A DNA stretch of 20,456 bases. Origin: a virus. How positions within the stretch are numbered: position 1 is the first letter of the stretch; each line of letters opens with the position of its first letter. The stretch is taken from the IMG/VR virus record IMGVR_UViG_3300025138_000494, positions 1 through 20,456 of that record. One strand, given 5' to 3'. This document shows positions 1 to 6,016 of the stretch, piece by piece. The position numbers and the translations under genes are program-made. The notes under the pieces were generated by a model. The model was not told the DNA's origin, ran no database searches, and saw only the letters and a list, made by a program, of their open reading frames with translations.

Positions 1-2
1 CC

Positions 3-86
3 AACCACCAAAAACACCACCTTAAAAGTAATTATTTACCTGATTTATCTACAAACAAACCTGGTAAATACGGTGTCGATTACTAA
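3..86 (+). CDS. 3' end of an upstream gene (partial, unknown)
   Basis: An open frame enters from the left edge and ends in TAA at 84-86, whose last base is the first base of the next ATG (TAATG). About 27 C-terminal residues are visible, polar and basic, ending KPGKYGVDY. The coupling to the following rightward gene and the absence of an internal stop support a real gene end. Too little is visible to name a function. By position it is probably the last part of the rightward late operon. Confidence 0.5.
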   Translation, partial: NHQKHHLKSNYLPDLSTNKPGKYGVDY

Positions 87-331
87 TGAAACTGACTGTT
101 ACTAATCCTAATATGAAAGGCATGGGTGAACGTGAAAAACTTATGCGTGCTAATCAAGAACTAAGCAAATCTAATGTATCAGCTGCAAGAGCTACAATGT
201 ACAAAGCAAAAGCTTCTACACAATTTCAATTAGGTAATACATCATTAGCTAATCAATACAGTTTTAAATCTAAAGCTGCAGAAAAAAAATCTTTTCAACA
301 AGGATATAGAGCGCACATATACTCTAGCTAA
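86..331 (+). CDS. small basic helical protein, unknown
   Basis: An 81-residue protein rich in Lys, Ser, Ala and Gln, with a long stretch likely to be helical (about residues 14-70) and no Cys. The start is the ATG that overlaps the preceding TAA, so translation is probably coupled to the upstream gene. I recognise no domain, signal peptide or membrane segment. It is the last gene of the rightward operon and its stop region overlaps the stop of the leftward HNH gene by 8 nt, so the two operons meet tail to tail with no room for a terminator between the reading frames. A small virion or packaging accessory protein is possible from position only. Confidence 0.65.
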   Translation: MKLTVTNPNMKGMGEREKLMRANQELSKSNVSAARATMYKAKASTQFQLGNTSLANQYSFKSKAAEKKSFQQGYRAHIYSS

Positions 332-599
332 CACCTGAGTGTCTATCTAAATAACCTTCTAATAATTCTCTATAAGCTACCTTTGTACCCATAGATTGAC
401 GACCATCGTATATGTCATGATGCCATTTGCATAATACAGCTGTATTATCTACATTGTATTTGCGTGCTTTGTTGCCACCCATACCTATATCTTTAAGATG
501 TGCTAGCTCTAACCATTTACCACTGCTACAATTTGCCCACTCACAGACGTTTCCAGCCCGTATAAAGGCTTGTTCTCTTATCTGTGCAATGTCATCCAT
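324..599 (-). CDS. HNH-type endonuclease-like protein
   Basis: A 91-residue protein with a compact HNH/treble-clef layout. A Cys pair (C19 and C24) precedes the LELAHL segment with the first catalytic-type His (H34), followed by an Asn (N52) and a LCKWHH segment (C57, H60, H61). HNH folds bind one metal and cut DNA. Free-standing phage HNH proteins can be homing enzymes or packaging cofactors. The ATG at 599 is preferred over an in-frame TTG at 602 because ATGGATGA overlaps the stop of the SET gene. It is the last gene of the leftward operon. Its distance from terL in this linear view does not settle whether it helps terminase. Confidence 0.8.
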   Translation of the reverse strand: MDDIAQIREQAFIRAGNVCEWANCSSGKWLELAHLKDIGMGGNKARKYNVDNTAVLCKWHHDIYDGRQSMGTKVAYRELLEGYLDRHSGVS

Positions 600-909
600 C
601 AACAGAGTACATAGTATATTTGAGTGTAATTTCTTCTCCTGCTTTTATAGGTTTAATAGGAAACAAATGACTAACTATTGTTCCATCAAATCTTTTAACT
701 TCGCAGTTAGGTGTTTCACTATGATTAATAAAACCTCCTAAAGGTGTACGAAATACACTGCCTACTTCTTCGTACCATACATGTGTAACACCTAAAGAAG
801 TTTCTAAATCTTTAATAGCTTTTAATGTAAACAAACCTAAGCCCTCTATCTTGCTGGGTTGTATAGTCATATTGTTAGGTAAAGGTCTATATGTATCTTC
901 TTTATCCAT
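592..909 (-). CDS. SET-domain protein (putative lysine methyltransferase-like)
   Basis: A 105-residue protein carrying the diagnostic SET order: GLGLF (residues 23-27), then GGFINHSETPNC (58-69, the NHS..PNC pseudoknot motif that contributes to S-adenosylmethionine and substrate binding), then GEEITLKY (91-98) with the closing Tyr. SET proteins transfer methyl groups from S-adenosylmethionine to lysines, mostly in eukaryotes, though small bacterial and viral versions exist. The protein is shorter than usual, with little beyond the core and no Cys-rich post-SET part. Its start overlaps the stop of the 902-1465 gene (ATGGATAA), and its stop overlaps the HNH start. The substrate cannot be read from sequence. 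Family assignment is strong; activity is inferred. Confidence 0.85.
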   Translation of the reverse strand: MDKEDTYRPLPNNMTIQPSKIEGLGLFTLKAIKDLETSLGVTHVWYEEVGSVFRTPLGGFINHSETPNCEVKRFDGTIVSHLFPIKPIKAGEEITLKYTMYSVDG

Positions 910-1465
910 AAATTGTAAAGTATCTTCCTGATGGTAAGTTCCATGTCTTAGTTATATCGTTCCATCTACAGTCACCTTTATCAATCTCTGTATCACCTTC
1001 ATAAATAGCATTAGATACATACATAAACAACTGTGAACTACATTTACCTTCTACTTTACCTATACCCATATCAACATAATCTATTAGTTTTTGTAAATAA
1101 TCTAATGTATTTTCTGTTATAACTACTGCATGCTTTGATGAACCTGTCATAAGGTCACCTGGTGCAGTTTTATTAAGACCAACAGTTACACGTTTGTGTG
1201 CTAACTTTGATTCATTGTTACGTAGTGAATCTAAATTATGTGTTGTAGATATTTTTAAGTCTAAAGTTTCTTTATCTAATGTGTATGCAATCCATACTTC
1301 ATTACCATTTTTATTAAGTCCTAAGAATCTTTTACCACCAAAGACAGTTTTCTTTTCTGCATTTTCTATCCAAGCATCTAACTTAGCATGCCATTCTATT
1401 TTGTCTTCATAGTTAGTATCTACATAAATTTCTTTAGATTTTGCAAATCTAGTATTCATAGGCAT
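902..1465 (-). CDS. hypothetical protein, 187 aa
   Basis: A soluble-looking protein of mixed charge with no membrane segment and no motif I recognise. The start ATG at 1465 overlaps the stop of the HTH gene as TAATG; a second ATG two codons in (MPM) could also serve. The centre (FGGKRFLGLNKNGNEVWIAY) and the end (WNLPSGRYFTIYG) have alternating aromatic and hydrophobic residues typical of beta strands. It lies between a small HTH protein and the SET protein, all translationally coupled. No function assigned. Confidence 0.75.
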   Translation of the reverse strand: MPMNTRFAKSKEIYVDTNYEDKIEWHAKLDAWIENAEKKTVFGGKRFLGLNKNGNEVWIAYTLDKETLDLKISTTHNLDSLRNNESKLAHKRVTVGLNKTAPGDLMTGSSKHAVVITENTLDYLQKLIDYVDMGIGKVEGKCSSQLFMYVSNAIYEGDTEIDKGDCRWNDITKTWNLPSGRYFTIYG

Positions 1466-1638
1466 TATTCTTCCTCCATTAGTTTTTCTAACTTCATAAG
1501 GGTGTCGTAACTCGGTTTATTTACACCTTGTAAAATACGATATATTGAACCTGCTCGCATTCCTGTTCTAACTGATACTTCGTGTACTCCACCTGTTGTT
1601 TTTACAATTTTTTTAATTTCCTCTAATGTATAAACCAT
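1465..1638 (-). CDS. small helix-turn-helix protein
   Basis: A 57-residue protein (start ATG at 1638, TAATG overlaps at both ends). The core reads as a short Cro/Xre-like HTH: GGVHEVSVRTGMRAGSIYRIL (about 16-36) gives a helix, a turn at TGMRAG and a recognition helix, followed by KPSYDTLMKLEKLM as a closing helix. It is about the minimal size for such a domain and could bind DNA as a dimer. Candidate targets are the phage's own control region or a host promoter, but nothing here identifies the operator. It sits inside a run of coupled small genes. Confidence 0.7.
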   Translation of the reverse strand: MVYTLEEIKKIVKTTGGVHEVSVRTGMRAGSIYRILQGVNKPSYDTLMKLEKLMEEE

Positions 1639-1808
1639 TATTCCTCCTCGTTTATAGGGTCAATTGTTACAGTAAACTTGGGTACTAAACACTTAACTTC
1701 TTCTTTACCTTGTTCGTTCTTAACTACTATTGGCATAAATCCAAAACGTTTTTCTAATTCGTTAATAAGAACTACACCGTCTGCATCTGATACTGATATA
1801 TCACTCAT
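1638..1808 (-). CDS. small hypothetical protein, 56 aa
   Basis: The frame runs from ATG at 1808 to a TAA that overlaps the next start (TAATG). Its own start overlaps the upstream stop as ATGA. The product is acidic at both ends with a central basic segment (VVKNEQGKEEVK) and an EEE tail; its 3' end contains GAGGAGGAA, which probably serves as the ribosome-binding site for the HTH gene. No domain is recognised. The evidence for a gene is the exact coupling on both sides and the same strand and spacing as its neighbours. Confidence 0.55.
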   Translation of the reverse strand: MSDISVSDADGVVLINELEKRFGFMPIVVKNEQGKEEVKCLVPKFTVTIDPINEEE

Positions 1809-2011
1809 TCTTCTTCTCCTAACTCTCCTAATTGATTGTTGTAATCTTTAACAAATTTTTCCATTAACCAACGTAACTTACCTAGGTCAGGTGGAATATT
1901 CATTTCTGTACTACCGCATGCATCAACAAATTGCTTGCCCCATGTCTTCATAAATTGTGGATGGGTAAATATATTTGTATTAATTATGCTAGGTGTTTTA
2001 ATTTTTTTCAT
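1805..2011 (-). CDS. small hypothetical protein, 68 aa
   Basis: A basic N-terminus (MKKIKTPSI) leads into a helical, acidic C-terminus (KLRWLMEKFVKDYNNQLGELGEEE). There is no Cys pair (a single Cys) and no membrane segment. It overlaps the next gene by 4 nt (ATGA), and its start lies inside the end of the upstream zinc-knuckle gene. The AGAGGAA 14-20 nt upstream of the ATG is a plausible but distant ribosome-binding site. Function unknown. Confidence 0.6.
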   Translation of the reverse strand: MKKIKTPSIINTNIFTHPQFMKTWGKQFVDACGSTEMNIPPDLGKLRWLMEKFVKDYNNQLGELGEEE

Positions 2012-2153
2012 ATTTTTTTTGTTCCTCTATGTCTTGTAATATAAATTCAGCACACGAATCGCATACTTTGTTATCTGGATAAATTGTTAAATAACAAGTA
2101 ATGTTACATACAATACATACCATATTGTAAATGTCATCAATCTGTGTTTTCAT
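1998..2153 (-). CDS. small Cys-rich (zinc-knuckle-like) protein
   Basis: A 51-residue frame with CIVC (C13, C16), another Cys at 20, and CDSC (C31, C34), then an acidic/basic helical tail. Two CxxC pairs 14 residues apart are the usual spacing of a one-metal zinc ribbon. The start ATG at 2153 lies inside the end of the transglycosylase gene (17-nt overlap), and the frame overlaps the next gene by 14 nt, which is deeper than most overlaps here. I consider it real because the Cys pairs are unlikely by chance and it fills the only gap between two genes. Role unknown; such small zinc proteins often bind nucleic acid or host enzymes. Confidence 0.55.
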   Translation of the reverse strand: MKTQIDDIYNMVCIVCNITCYLTIYPDNKVCDSCAEFILQDIEEQKKYEKN

Positions 2154-2583
2154 TTAAACTAACTTCCAACAGTTCATTATTGTGTCCTTTCCAACAATGC
2201 TTGCTACTATTCCAATGATGCCAACCATCGTTATAAACTAGCCAAGCAGCTATTTTTGTAGACGTTATAGGGTTCTTTCTATTATTTATTATACCAAGCT
2301 TAGGTTTTAACCAAGCCCAAGTATCGTCATTAAATTGCCAAAGACCTACGTCAGTTGTGCCGTTTGTATTACGACCTACTGCTGTTTCTTTACCCCTGCT
2401 TTCGCAATAAACAATAGTCATTCCTTGTATTACATCTTCTGGTTTAAAGTATGTAGAGATTAAACTGTGCCATTGTTCTACGTACTGAACCTGGTTTTTT
2501 ACTTCTCTGCATTCTTTATACTCTGATAATAAGTCAGGTGTTAGAAACATTGGAAACAAACACCCGACTATTATCTCTAACAT
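2137..2583 (-). CDS. lytic transglycosylase / lysozyme-like cell-wall hydrolase
   Basis: A 148-residue protein with the goose-lysozyme/SLT-type layout: a catalytic-type Glu in IVYCESRG (E61), then DVGLWQFNDDTW (78-89), then IAAWLVYNDGWHHWNSSKHCW (111-131), where the Trp/His/Cys-rich end resembles Gram-positive phage transglycosylase domains. These enzymes cleave the glycan strand of peptidoglycan. The first 14 residues are hydrophobic (LEIIVGCLFPMFL) without a clear basic start, so a signal-arrest-release segment or weak signal peptide is possible. C60, next to the Glu, and C130 may form a disulfide if exported. No holin is visible next to it. It lies in the leftward block, not among the rightward structural genes. 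Confidence 0.8.
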   Translation of the reverse strand: MLEIIVGCLFPMFLTPDLLSEYKECREVKNQVQYVEQWHSLISTYFKPEDVIQGMTIVYCESRGKETAVGRNTNGTTDVGLWQFNDDTWAWLKPKLGIINNRKNPITSTKIAAWLVYNDGWHHWNSSKHCWKGHNNELLEVSLNENTD

Positions 2584-2858
2584 TAGCTAACTGTTGTCTT
2601 TGAAGGTATTTTTGTACAATAGTATGTACTATGACCTTTCTTAGGTCCTTTTACTGTTACTATATTGTATCCTTCTTTACGAAGGTTATGTATTACTCCT
2701 CCGAATCTATGACTGTTTAGCTCTACTACCATTTCCCAATTACTTATTGGTTCAAATTCATCTTCTGTTAATGTCATTGACAATGCCCATGCTATTAACT
2801 GTGTTTTGTTACGTACATAATCTGGTACTAACTTACCTCTAAAATAATCTGGTATCAT
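2583..2858 (-). CDS. winged-helix-like DNA-binding protein
   Basis: A 91-residue protein. After a basic N-terminus it has a likely helix (TQLIAWALSM), then WEMVVELNSHRFGGVIHNLRKEGYNIVTVKGP (42-73), which fits a helix-turn-helix followed by a wing: small turn residues, a recognition helix with Arg/Asn, then a beta pair ending in ITVKG-like sequence. Similar short phage proteins are annotated as helix-turn-helix domains that read DNA before a later modifying step. Start ATG at 2858 has GAAAGGAT upstream, inside the end of the MNRAQRRA gene. It is coupled to the lytic enzyme by a TAATG overlap. Medium confidence in the fold, none in the target. Confidence 0.55.
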   Translation of the reverse strand: MIPDYFRGKLVPDYVRNKTQLIAWALSMTLTEDEFEPISNWEMVVELNSHRFGGVIHNLRKEGYNIVTVKGPKKGHSTYYCTKIPSKTTVS

Positions 2859-2860
2859 AT

Positions 2861-2944
2861 CTATCCTTTCTTATTAGTTTTTCTAAGACCACGATACTGG
2901 CCTCCTTTTTTAGACTTAGCAGCCCTGCGCTGCGCTCTATTCAT
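2861..2944 (-). CDS. very small basic protein, MNRAQRRA type
   Basis: A 27-residue frame from ATG at 2944 to TAG. It begins MNRAQRRAAKSKK and ends KTNKKG, with a strong positive charge and no acidic residue. Its N-terminus matches that of the adjacent upstream frame (MNRAERRASKSNK), so the two are tandem paralogues. The start overlaps the upstream stop (ATGA) and its tail supplies the GAAAGGA ribosome-binding site for the next gene. Very short proteins with this opening occur in actinobacterial phages. A nucleic-acid or ribosome-binding role is plausible from charge alone. Confidence 0.6.
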   Translation of the reverse strand: MNRAQRRAAKSKKGGQYRGLRKTNKKG

Positions 2945-3042
2945 TTGTCTTGGCTTCCTAAATTATTTTTTCTACGCCAAGTATTTTTAAGATGTAGTTT
3001 ACTTTTATTAGATTTAGAAGCTCTACGCTCTGCTCTATTCAT
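2941..3042 (-). CDS. very small basic protein, MNRAERRA type
   Basis: A 33-residue frame starting at the ATG that overlaps the previous TAA (TAATG at 3040-3044) and ending in the TGA that overlaps the next ATG. It begins MNRAERRASKSNK and continues with mostly Lys, Arg and Asn (TWRRKNN). It is the paralogue of the frame at 2861-2944. The paired N-termini, the exact coupling on both sides and the lack of any other frame here make chance unlikely. Function unknown. Confidence 0.6.
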   Translation of the reverse strand: MNRAERRASKSNKSKLHLKNTWRRKNNLGSQDK

Positions 3043-3638
3043 TAGAACGGTGACAAGTCTTCACCAGCATTGTTTGGTGCTGGTTTGACTTCTCCATCTA
3101 AGTTCCATTCTGCAGGTACATCTGAGTTATCTACCCACCATGACTTACGCCATTTACCACTGTGTCCACCACAGGTAACAGGGTCATTAGTACTACATAC
3201 AAAGTCTGGACTTTTGTCTGACTTCTTATTGTTTCTATTGTCATATACCATTTGTTGACAGAAAGGACACTTAAGGTCATCTCTGTATTTATTTTGTTGT
3301 TCCATTTTACTAACTATGCCTCCCAACATATCTCCAGCAGGCTGCACTTTATCAGTTGGTTCTTGTACTTCTAAACCTACAGCGTTTAACTTTTCTTCTA
3401 TTGACATTTTATCAAAAGAATCTTGAGTTACTACTGTTGGCATATCTACTAGCTTTTCTATGTAAGCAAAATACAAATCAAGTTGGTCATCTGTCCATCT
3501 TGTTTTATCTGTATCAAACTTCTTTAACTGTGCGTATTGATTTGCAGAACCTAAAATTTTATGTAATGTTTCTTGTGATTCTACGTTCGTACAAATACCT
3601 TGCACTGTTTCAGCTATAAATTGTACATCCTGACTCAT
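3042..3638 (-). CDS. zinc-ribbon protein with SSB-like C-terminal tip, partner of the annealing protein
   Basis: A 198-residue protein. Residues 1-120 are mostly helical and acidic. Residues 124-156 form a zinc ribbon: CPFC (124-127) and then C148 and C156, followed by a basic aromatic patch (KWRKSWW, 162-168). It ends EDLSPF; an acidic tail finishing in Pro-Phe is the signature of single-strand binding proteins, whose tip docks many repair enzymes. The gene overlaps the Rad52-like gene by 4 nt (ATGA), so the two are co-translated. I infer a DNA-recombination partner, possibly a single-strand binding or loading factor. I do not see a classical OB fold, so it is not called SSB outright. Confidence 0.6.
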   Translation of the reverse strand: MSQDVQFIAETVQGICTNVESQETLHKILGSANQYAQLKKFDTDKTRWTDDQLDLYFAYIEKLVDMPTVVTQDSFDKMSIEEKLNAVGLEVQEPTDKVQPAGDMLGGIVSKMEQQNKYRDDLKCPFCQQMVYDNRNNKKSDKSPDFVCSTNDPVTCGGHSGKWRKSWWVDNSDVPAEWNLDGEVKPAPNNAGEDLSPF

Positions 3639-4207
3639 AACTCAGTACCTAAGATACTGTCCATGATGGCTGCTTGTGCTGCTTTATCCTCAGCGGATAT
3701 TTTATTTTCTTTCTTACGCATATCAACCTTAGTTACTTCTACCTTGGCATCTTTCTCAGCATCTTCAGCTGTATAAGGCTTAGGTATGTAACTGTTATCA
3801 GTCGTATTAGCTGCAGAATGTTCTTCTTCTGTCTGTTTACTACCAGACCATAGCTCTACACCTAACCCGAACCTCATACATGCACGCTTAAATGCATCAG
3901 ATTCTGCGTCTTTAAGGTTGTTACCGTCATTAAACTTAGCATTGCCAAGCTTAAAGGTATCAACATCACCGAAACCATCATAACTACCCATACCTTCTAT
4001 GGTTATAGTACCTTTAGCTCCGACTATTCGTTTCTCTCCGTTGTATGTACCATATACAGGTTCACACGACCAAGAGTATATTACCTCACTATCACGTAGT
4101 CTTTCTACATAATTAGCGTGTGGTACGTAGTCTCCAAATTTCCCAGCAGGTGCTTTTTTTACAAGTTCCTGTGGAAATGGGGACAACAGTTTGTTGTTAT
4201 TAGTCAT
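3635..4207 (-). CDS. Rad52/Rad22-like single-strand annealing protein
   Basis: A 190-residue protein. It opens with FPQELVKKAPAGKFGDYVPH (11-30) and a HANYVERLRD helix. Then come a beta-rich section (YSWSCEPVYG, GTITIEGMGSYDGFGDV) and the conserved LKDAESDAFKRACMRFGLGVELW (98-120), which is the hallmark helix of the Rad52/22 fold. The remaining 70 residues are charged and likely flexible. These proteins anneal complementary single strands during phage recombination and replication. The start has AGAAAGGAAT upstream, with a 17-bp stem-loop (4224-4265) between that site and the preceding stop. It is coupled to the zinc-ribbon gene downstream. Confidence 0.85.
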   Translation of the reverse strand: MTNNNKLLSPFPQELVKKAPAGKFGDYVPHANYVERLRDSEVIYSWSCEPVYGTYNGEKRIVGAKGTITIEGMGSYDGFGDVDTFKLGNAKFNDGNNLKDAESDAFKRACMRFGLGVELWSGSKQTEEEHSAANTTDNSYIPKPYTAEDAEKDAKVEVTKVDMRKKENKISAEDKAAQAAIMDSILGTEL

Positions 4208-4223
4208 AACATTCCTTTCTTTG

Positions 4224-4265
4224 TTTATTTATTATGCCGTTCCGAAAAAACGGCTAATAAATAAA
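4224..4265 (-). promoter_or_regulatory. stem-loop directly 5' of the annealing-protein ribosome-binding site
   Basis: TTTATTTATTA-t-GCCGTT (4224-4241) pairs with AACGGC-TAATAAATAAA (4249-4265): 17 base pairs, one bulged T, 7-nt loop. It fills the space between the stop of the 4267-4422 gene and the AGAAAGGAAT ribosome-binding site. No U-run follows on the minus strand, so it is not a standard intrinsic terminator. Confidence 0.7.
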
Positions 4266-4266
4266 G

Positions 4267-4422
4267 TTATTTATTTACTATATCTGTAAGTCTAGTTACT
4301 CCATGTTCTATTGGAATAAATTTAATACCATTATCTGTATTAACTACAAAATATGGTTGTGAACCATACCCTGCATACTCAATAGAGACTCTCTTAACAG
4401 ACTCATTTACTGTATTTGACAT
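4267..4422 (-). CDS. small hypothetical protein, 51 aa
   Basis: A frame from ATG at 4422 to TAA, which abuts the stem-loop at 4224-4265. The sequence alternates polar and hydrophobic residues (SIEYAGYGSQPYFVVNTDNGIKFIPIE), suggesting a small beta-rich protein, with no Cys. It begins 17 nt after the metallophosphoesterase stop, and I see no strong ribosome-binding site there. It fills an otherwise empty space in the operon on the same strand. Function unknown. Confidence 0.5.
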   Translation of the reverse strand: MSNTVNESVKRVSIEYAGYGSQPYFVVNTDNGIKFIPIEHGVTRLTDIVNK

Positions 4423-4438
4423 ACTATATGTAGTATAC

Positions 4439-5500
4439 CTATACTTTATCCAGTTTTACAAGGTATTCAGCAGTTACACCATGTCCTGGTTTACAGAATA
4501 ATAGCCATTGACATGGTCTACCCATGCTTGCTAGCTGCTCCATAGCATAACTATTGTAGCTTTCTGTACTACCATTTACCCATAAACGTACATCATTTAC
4601 GTACATTGTTGTAGGTGTATGGAAGTGTCCAGCTATTGCATAGTCAAAGTCTGGCATTAAATCTCTTGATGCCAATGCTTTCCAACCTAATAGTTTCTTT
4701 CCGAAACCATACCAAGGAAAACCGCTATGTCCTCGTACATTATCTCCGTGCCATACAAAGAATCTACAGTCTTTACCAAGGTCTGCTATACCAAACCAAT
4801 GGTCTTCTGTTGTACTGTCTGGTACATGAAAAGAAATTCTTTTATCTTTATCATATATCATTGACATTATCTTTCCTAGCATACGGTCACTGTTGCTGTC
4901 TGGGTGATAATCTTTTCTGGCTCTACCGCCAAGGCTTCCGTGATTACCTATTACCCAAGTAACTTCTACTTCTTTAAAGTTAGCTAACAGTACATCAAAG
5001 AACTGTGTCAATATTCTAGGGCCATCTATTGTTACCTGACTATAAAGACTTGCGTCTATCAAGTGTGATTGTCCTGGGAATATAAGCTCTCCTTCTACAA
5101 TGTCACCTGCAACTAGCACTGCACACTTATTTACGGGGTGTGCATTTCTTTGTAGATTTGCTAGTTCCACTATTTTATGAGCATATGCAACAACTCTTTT
5201 CTCTGCTATTGCTGTGTCATAATCTGGTGTTGTTTTAGCTAACTGTATATCTGATAGTATTGCTACTGCAATTTCTTCGTTCTTGTTAGCTTTACTTAAT
5301 GTAGGTTTAGGTACATTAGGTTTAGCCCATGTAGATACATTCATTCGTACAGCATCATACATAGCTTCAATTAAATCAGCTTTTTTATTTTTAGCTCTGT
5401 CTAATTGTTTAAGTAACTTAAGATTATCTGCTTTCAGTTCTTGAATCTTAGATGATTCAGCTTCGGCAATTAATTTATCTACTTCTTTATTTTTACTCAT
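4439..5500 (-). CDS. calcineurin-like metallophosphoesterase
   Basis: A 353-residue protein. Residues 8-50 are likely a coiled coil. The catalytic domain follows with the metal-binding motifs in order: SDIQ (83-86), AGDIVEGE (131-138), VIGNHG (183-188), WHGDN (250-254) and AGHFH (290-294). The family hydrolyses phosphate esters or nucleic-acid ends using two metals. The first motif normally has Asp-x-His; here it is Asp-x-Gln, so one metal ligand may be altered. Phage members are often found beside DNA-processing genes, and here it sits between a small HTH protein (ATGA overlap) and the annealing protein, which fits a role in DNA ends or regulation. Substrate unknown. Confidence 0.85.
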   Translation of the reverse strand: MSKNKEVDKLIAEAESSKIQELKADNLKLLKQLDRAKNKKADLIEAMYDAVRMNVSTWAKPNVPKPTLSKANKNEEIAVAILSDIQLAKTTPDYDTAIAEKRVVAYAHKIVELANLQRNAHPVNKCAVLVAGDIVEGELIFPGQSHLIDASLYSQVTIDGPRILTQFFDVLLANFKEVEVTWVIGNHGSLGGRARKDYHPDSNSDRMLGKIMSMIYDKDKRISFHVPDSTTEDHWFGIADLGKDCRFFVWHGDNVRGHSGFPWYGFGKKLLGWKALASRDLMPDFDYAIAGHFHTPTTMYVNDVRLWVNGSTESYNSYAMEQLASMGRPCQWLLFCKPGHGVTAEYLVKLDKV

Positions 5501-5736
5501 GCGCTTGTCACTTTCATAAAATGATTACGTATAGCTGATTCTGATATTTTCACACCAAATTCTTCACGCAACAATCTATGTACAACATATGGTTTTATGT
5601 TATGTCCAGATTCTAAACGTTCTATACATCCTTGCCAAAATGGCATTGCTTCATCTGTAATTCTGTCAAAGACAGAGTTATTCTTACCTTGTTCTGCTTC
5701 TTGCAGCAGTGCATTTATATCTTTCATACTTGTCAT
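5497..5736 (-). CDS. small helix-turn-helix-like protein upstream of the phosphoesterase
   Basis: A 79-residue protein. The C-terminal half (YVVHRLLREEFGVKISESAIRNHFMKV) reads as a helix-turn-helix: a first helix ending at EEF, a turn at GVKIS and a recognition helix ESAIRNHF. The N-terminus is acidic and helical. The ATG at 5736 lacks a good ribosome-binding site, unlike most leftward genes; the gene follows a 280-nt structured intergenic region that may control it. It is coupled to the phosphoesterase by ATGA. Small phage proteins of this kind are common before phosphoesterases, but the partner relation is inferred. Confidence 0.65.
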   Translation of the reverse strand: MTSMKDINALLQEAEQGKNNSVFDRITDEAMPFWQGCIERLESGHNIKPYVVHRLLREEFGVKISESAIRNHFMKVTSA

Positions 5737-6016
5737 TATATGTTCATTTATTAAAAATACAAGGATTTAATCTATTTATGCAGGATAGGCTAAACGGAAA
5801 TACGAGTGTCCACTAGGACACGAAGTATTGAGGTAAAGCCTGAGAGCATAAATAATTAGAGTAGTGTTCACTATAGGTCACTGTTGACATGATGAATAAA
5901 ATACCTTGTTGCAAGTTCTCTTTGCACTCTATTCTACTCTAATTATATACTGTAATGTTTAAGCAAAGGAAAGGAACCTTGCCACGCTTTGCAGCGTTAC
6001 ATTACATACTACTCTA
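5737..6016. other. 280-nt gene-free region with three consecutive structured elements
   Basis: No protein frame of useful length is seen on either strand. Element 1 (5773-5854): TATTTATGC/GCATAAATA outer stem, AGGCT/AGCCT, AATAC/GTATT, and a GTGTCC-acta-GGACAC hairpin. Element 2 (5854-5944): AATTAGAGTAG/CTACTCTAATT enclosing GTCA-ctgt-TGAC and TGCAA/TTGCA hairpins. Element 3 (5951-6006): TGTAATGT/ACATTACA enclosing GCAAAG/CTTTGC. On the minus strand these would be the 3' end of the VWA-gene message and the 5' leader of the HTH/phosphoesterase genes. Confidence 0.6.
5942..5947 (-). promoter_or_regulatory. possible -10 box on the minus strand
   Basis: Minus-strand TATAAT inside ATATAATTAG, a 10-mer that also occurs on the plus strand at the proposed late promoter (11564-11569). 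No convincing -35 box is present at 16-18 bp. If used, it would start a message whose leader carries elements 2 and 1 before the HTH gene at 5736. Confidence 0.3.

Noticed and set aside
4615-4962. Plus-strand open frames inside the leftward genes (for example opposite the phosphoesterase)
   Set aside because: They are opposite strongly supported domains, have biased low-complexity translations and lack ribosome-binding sites.
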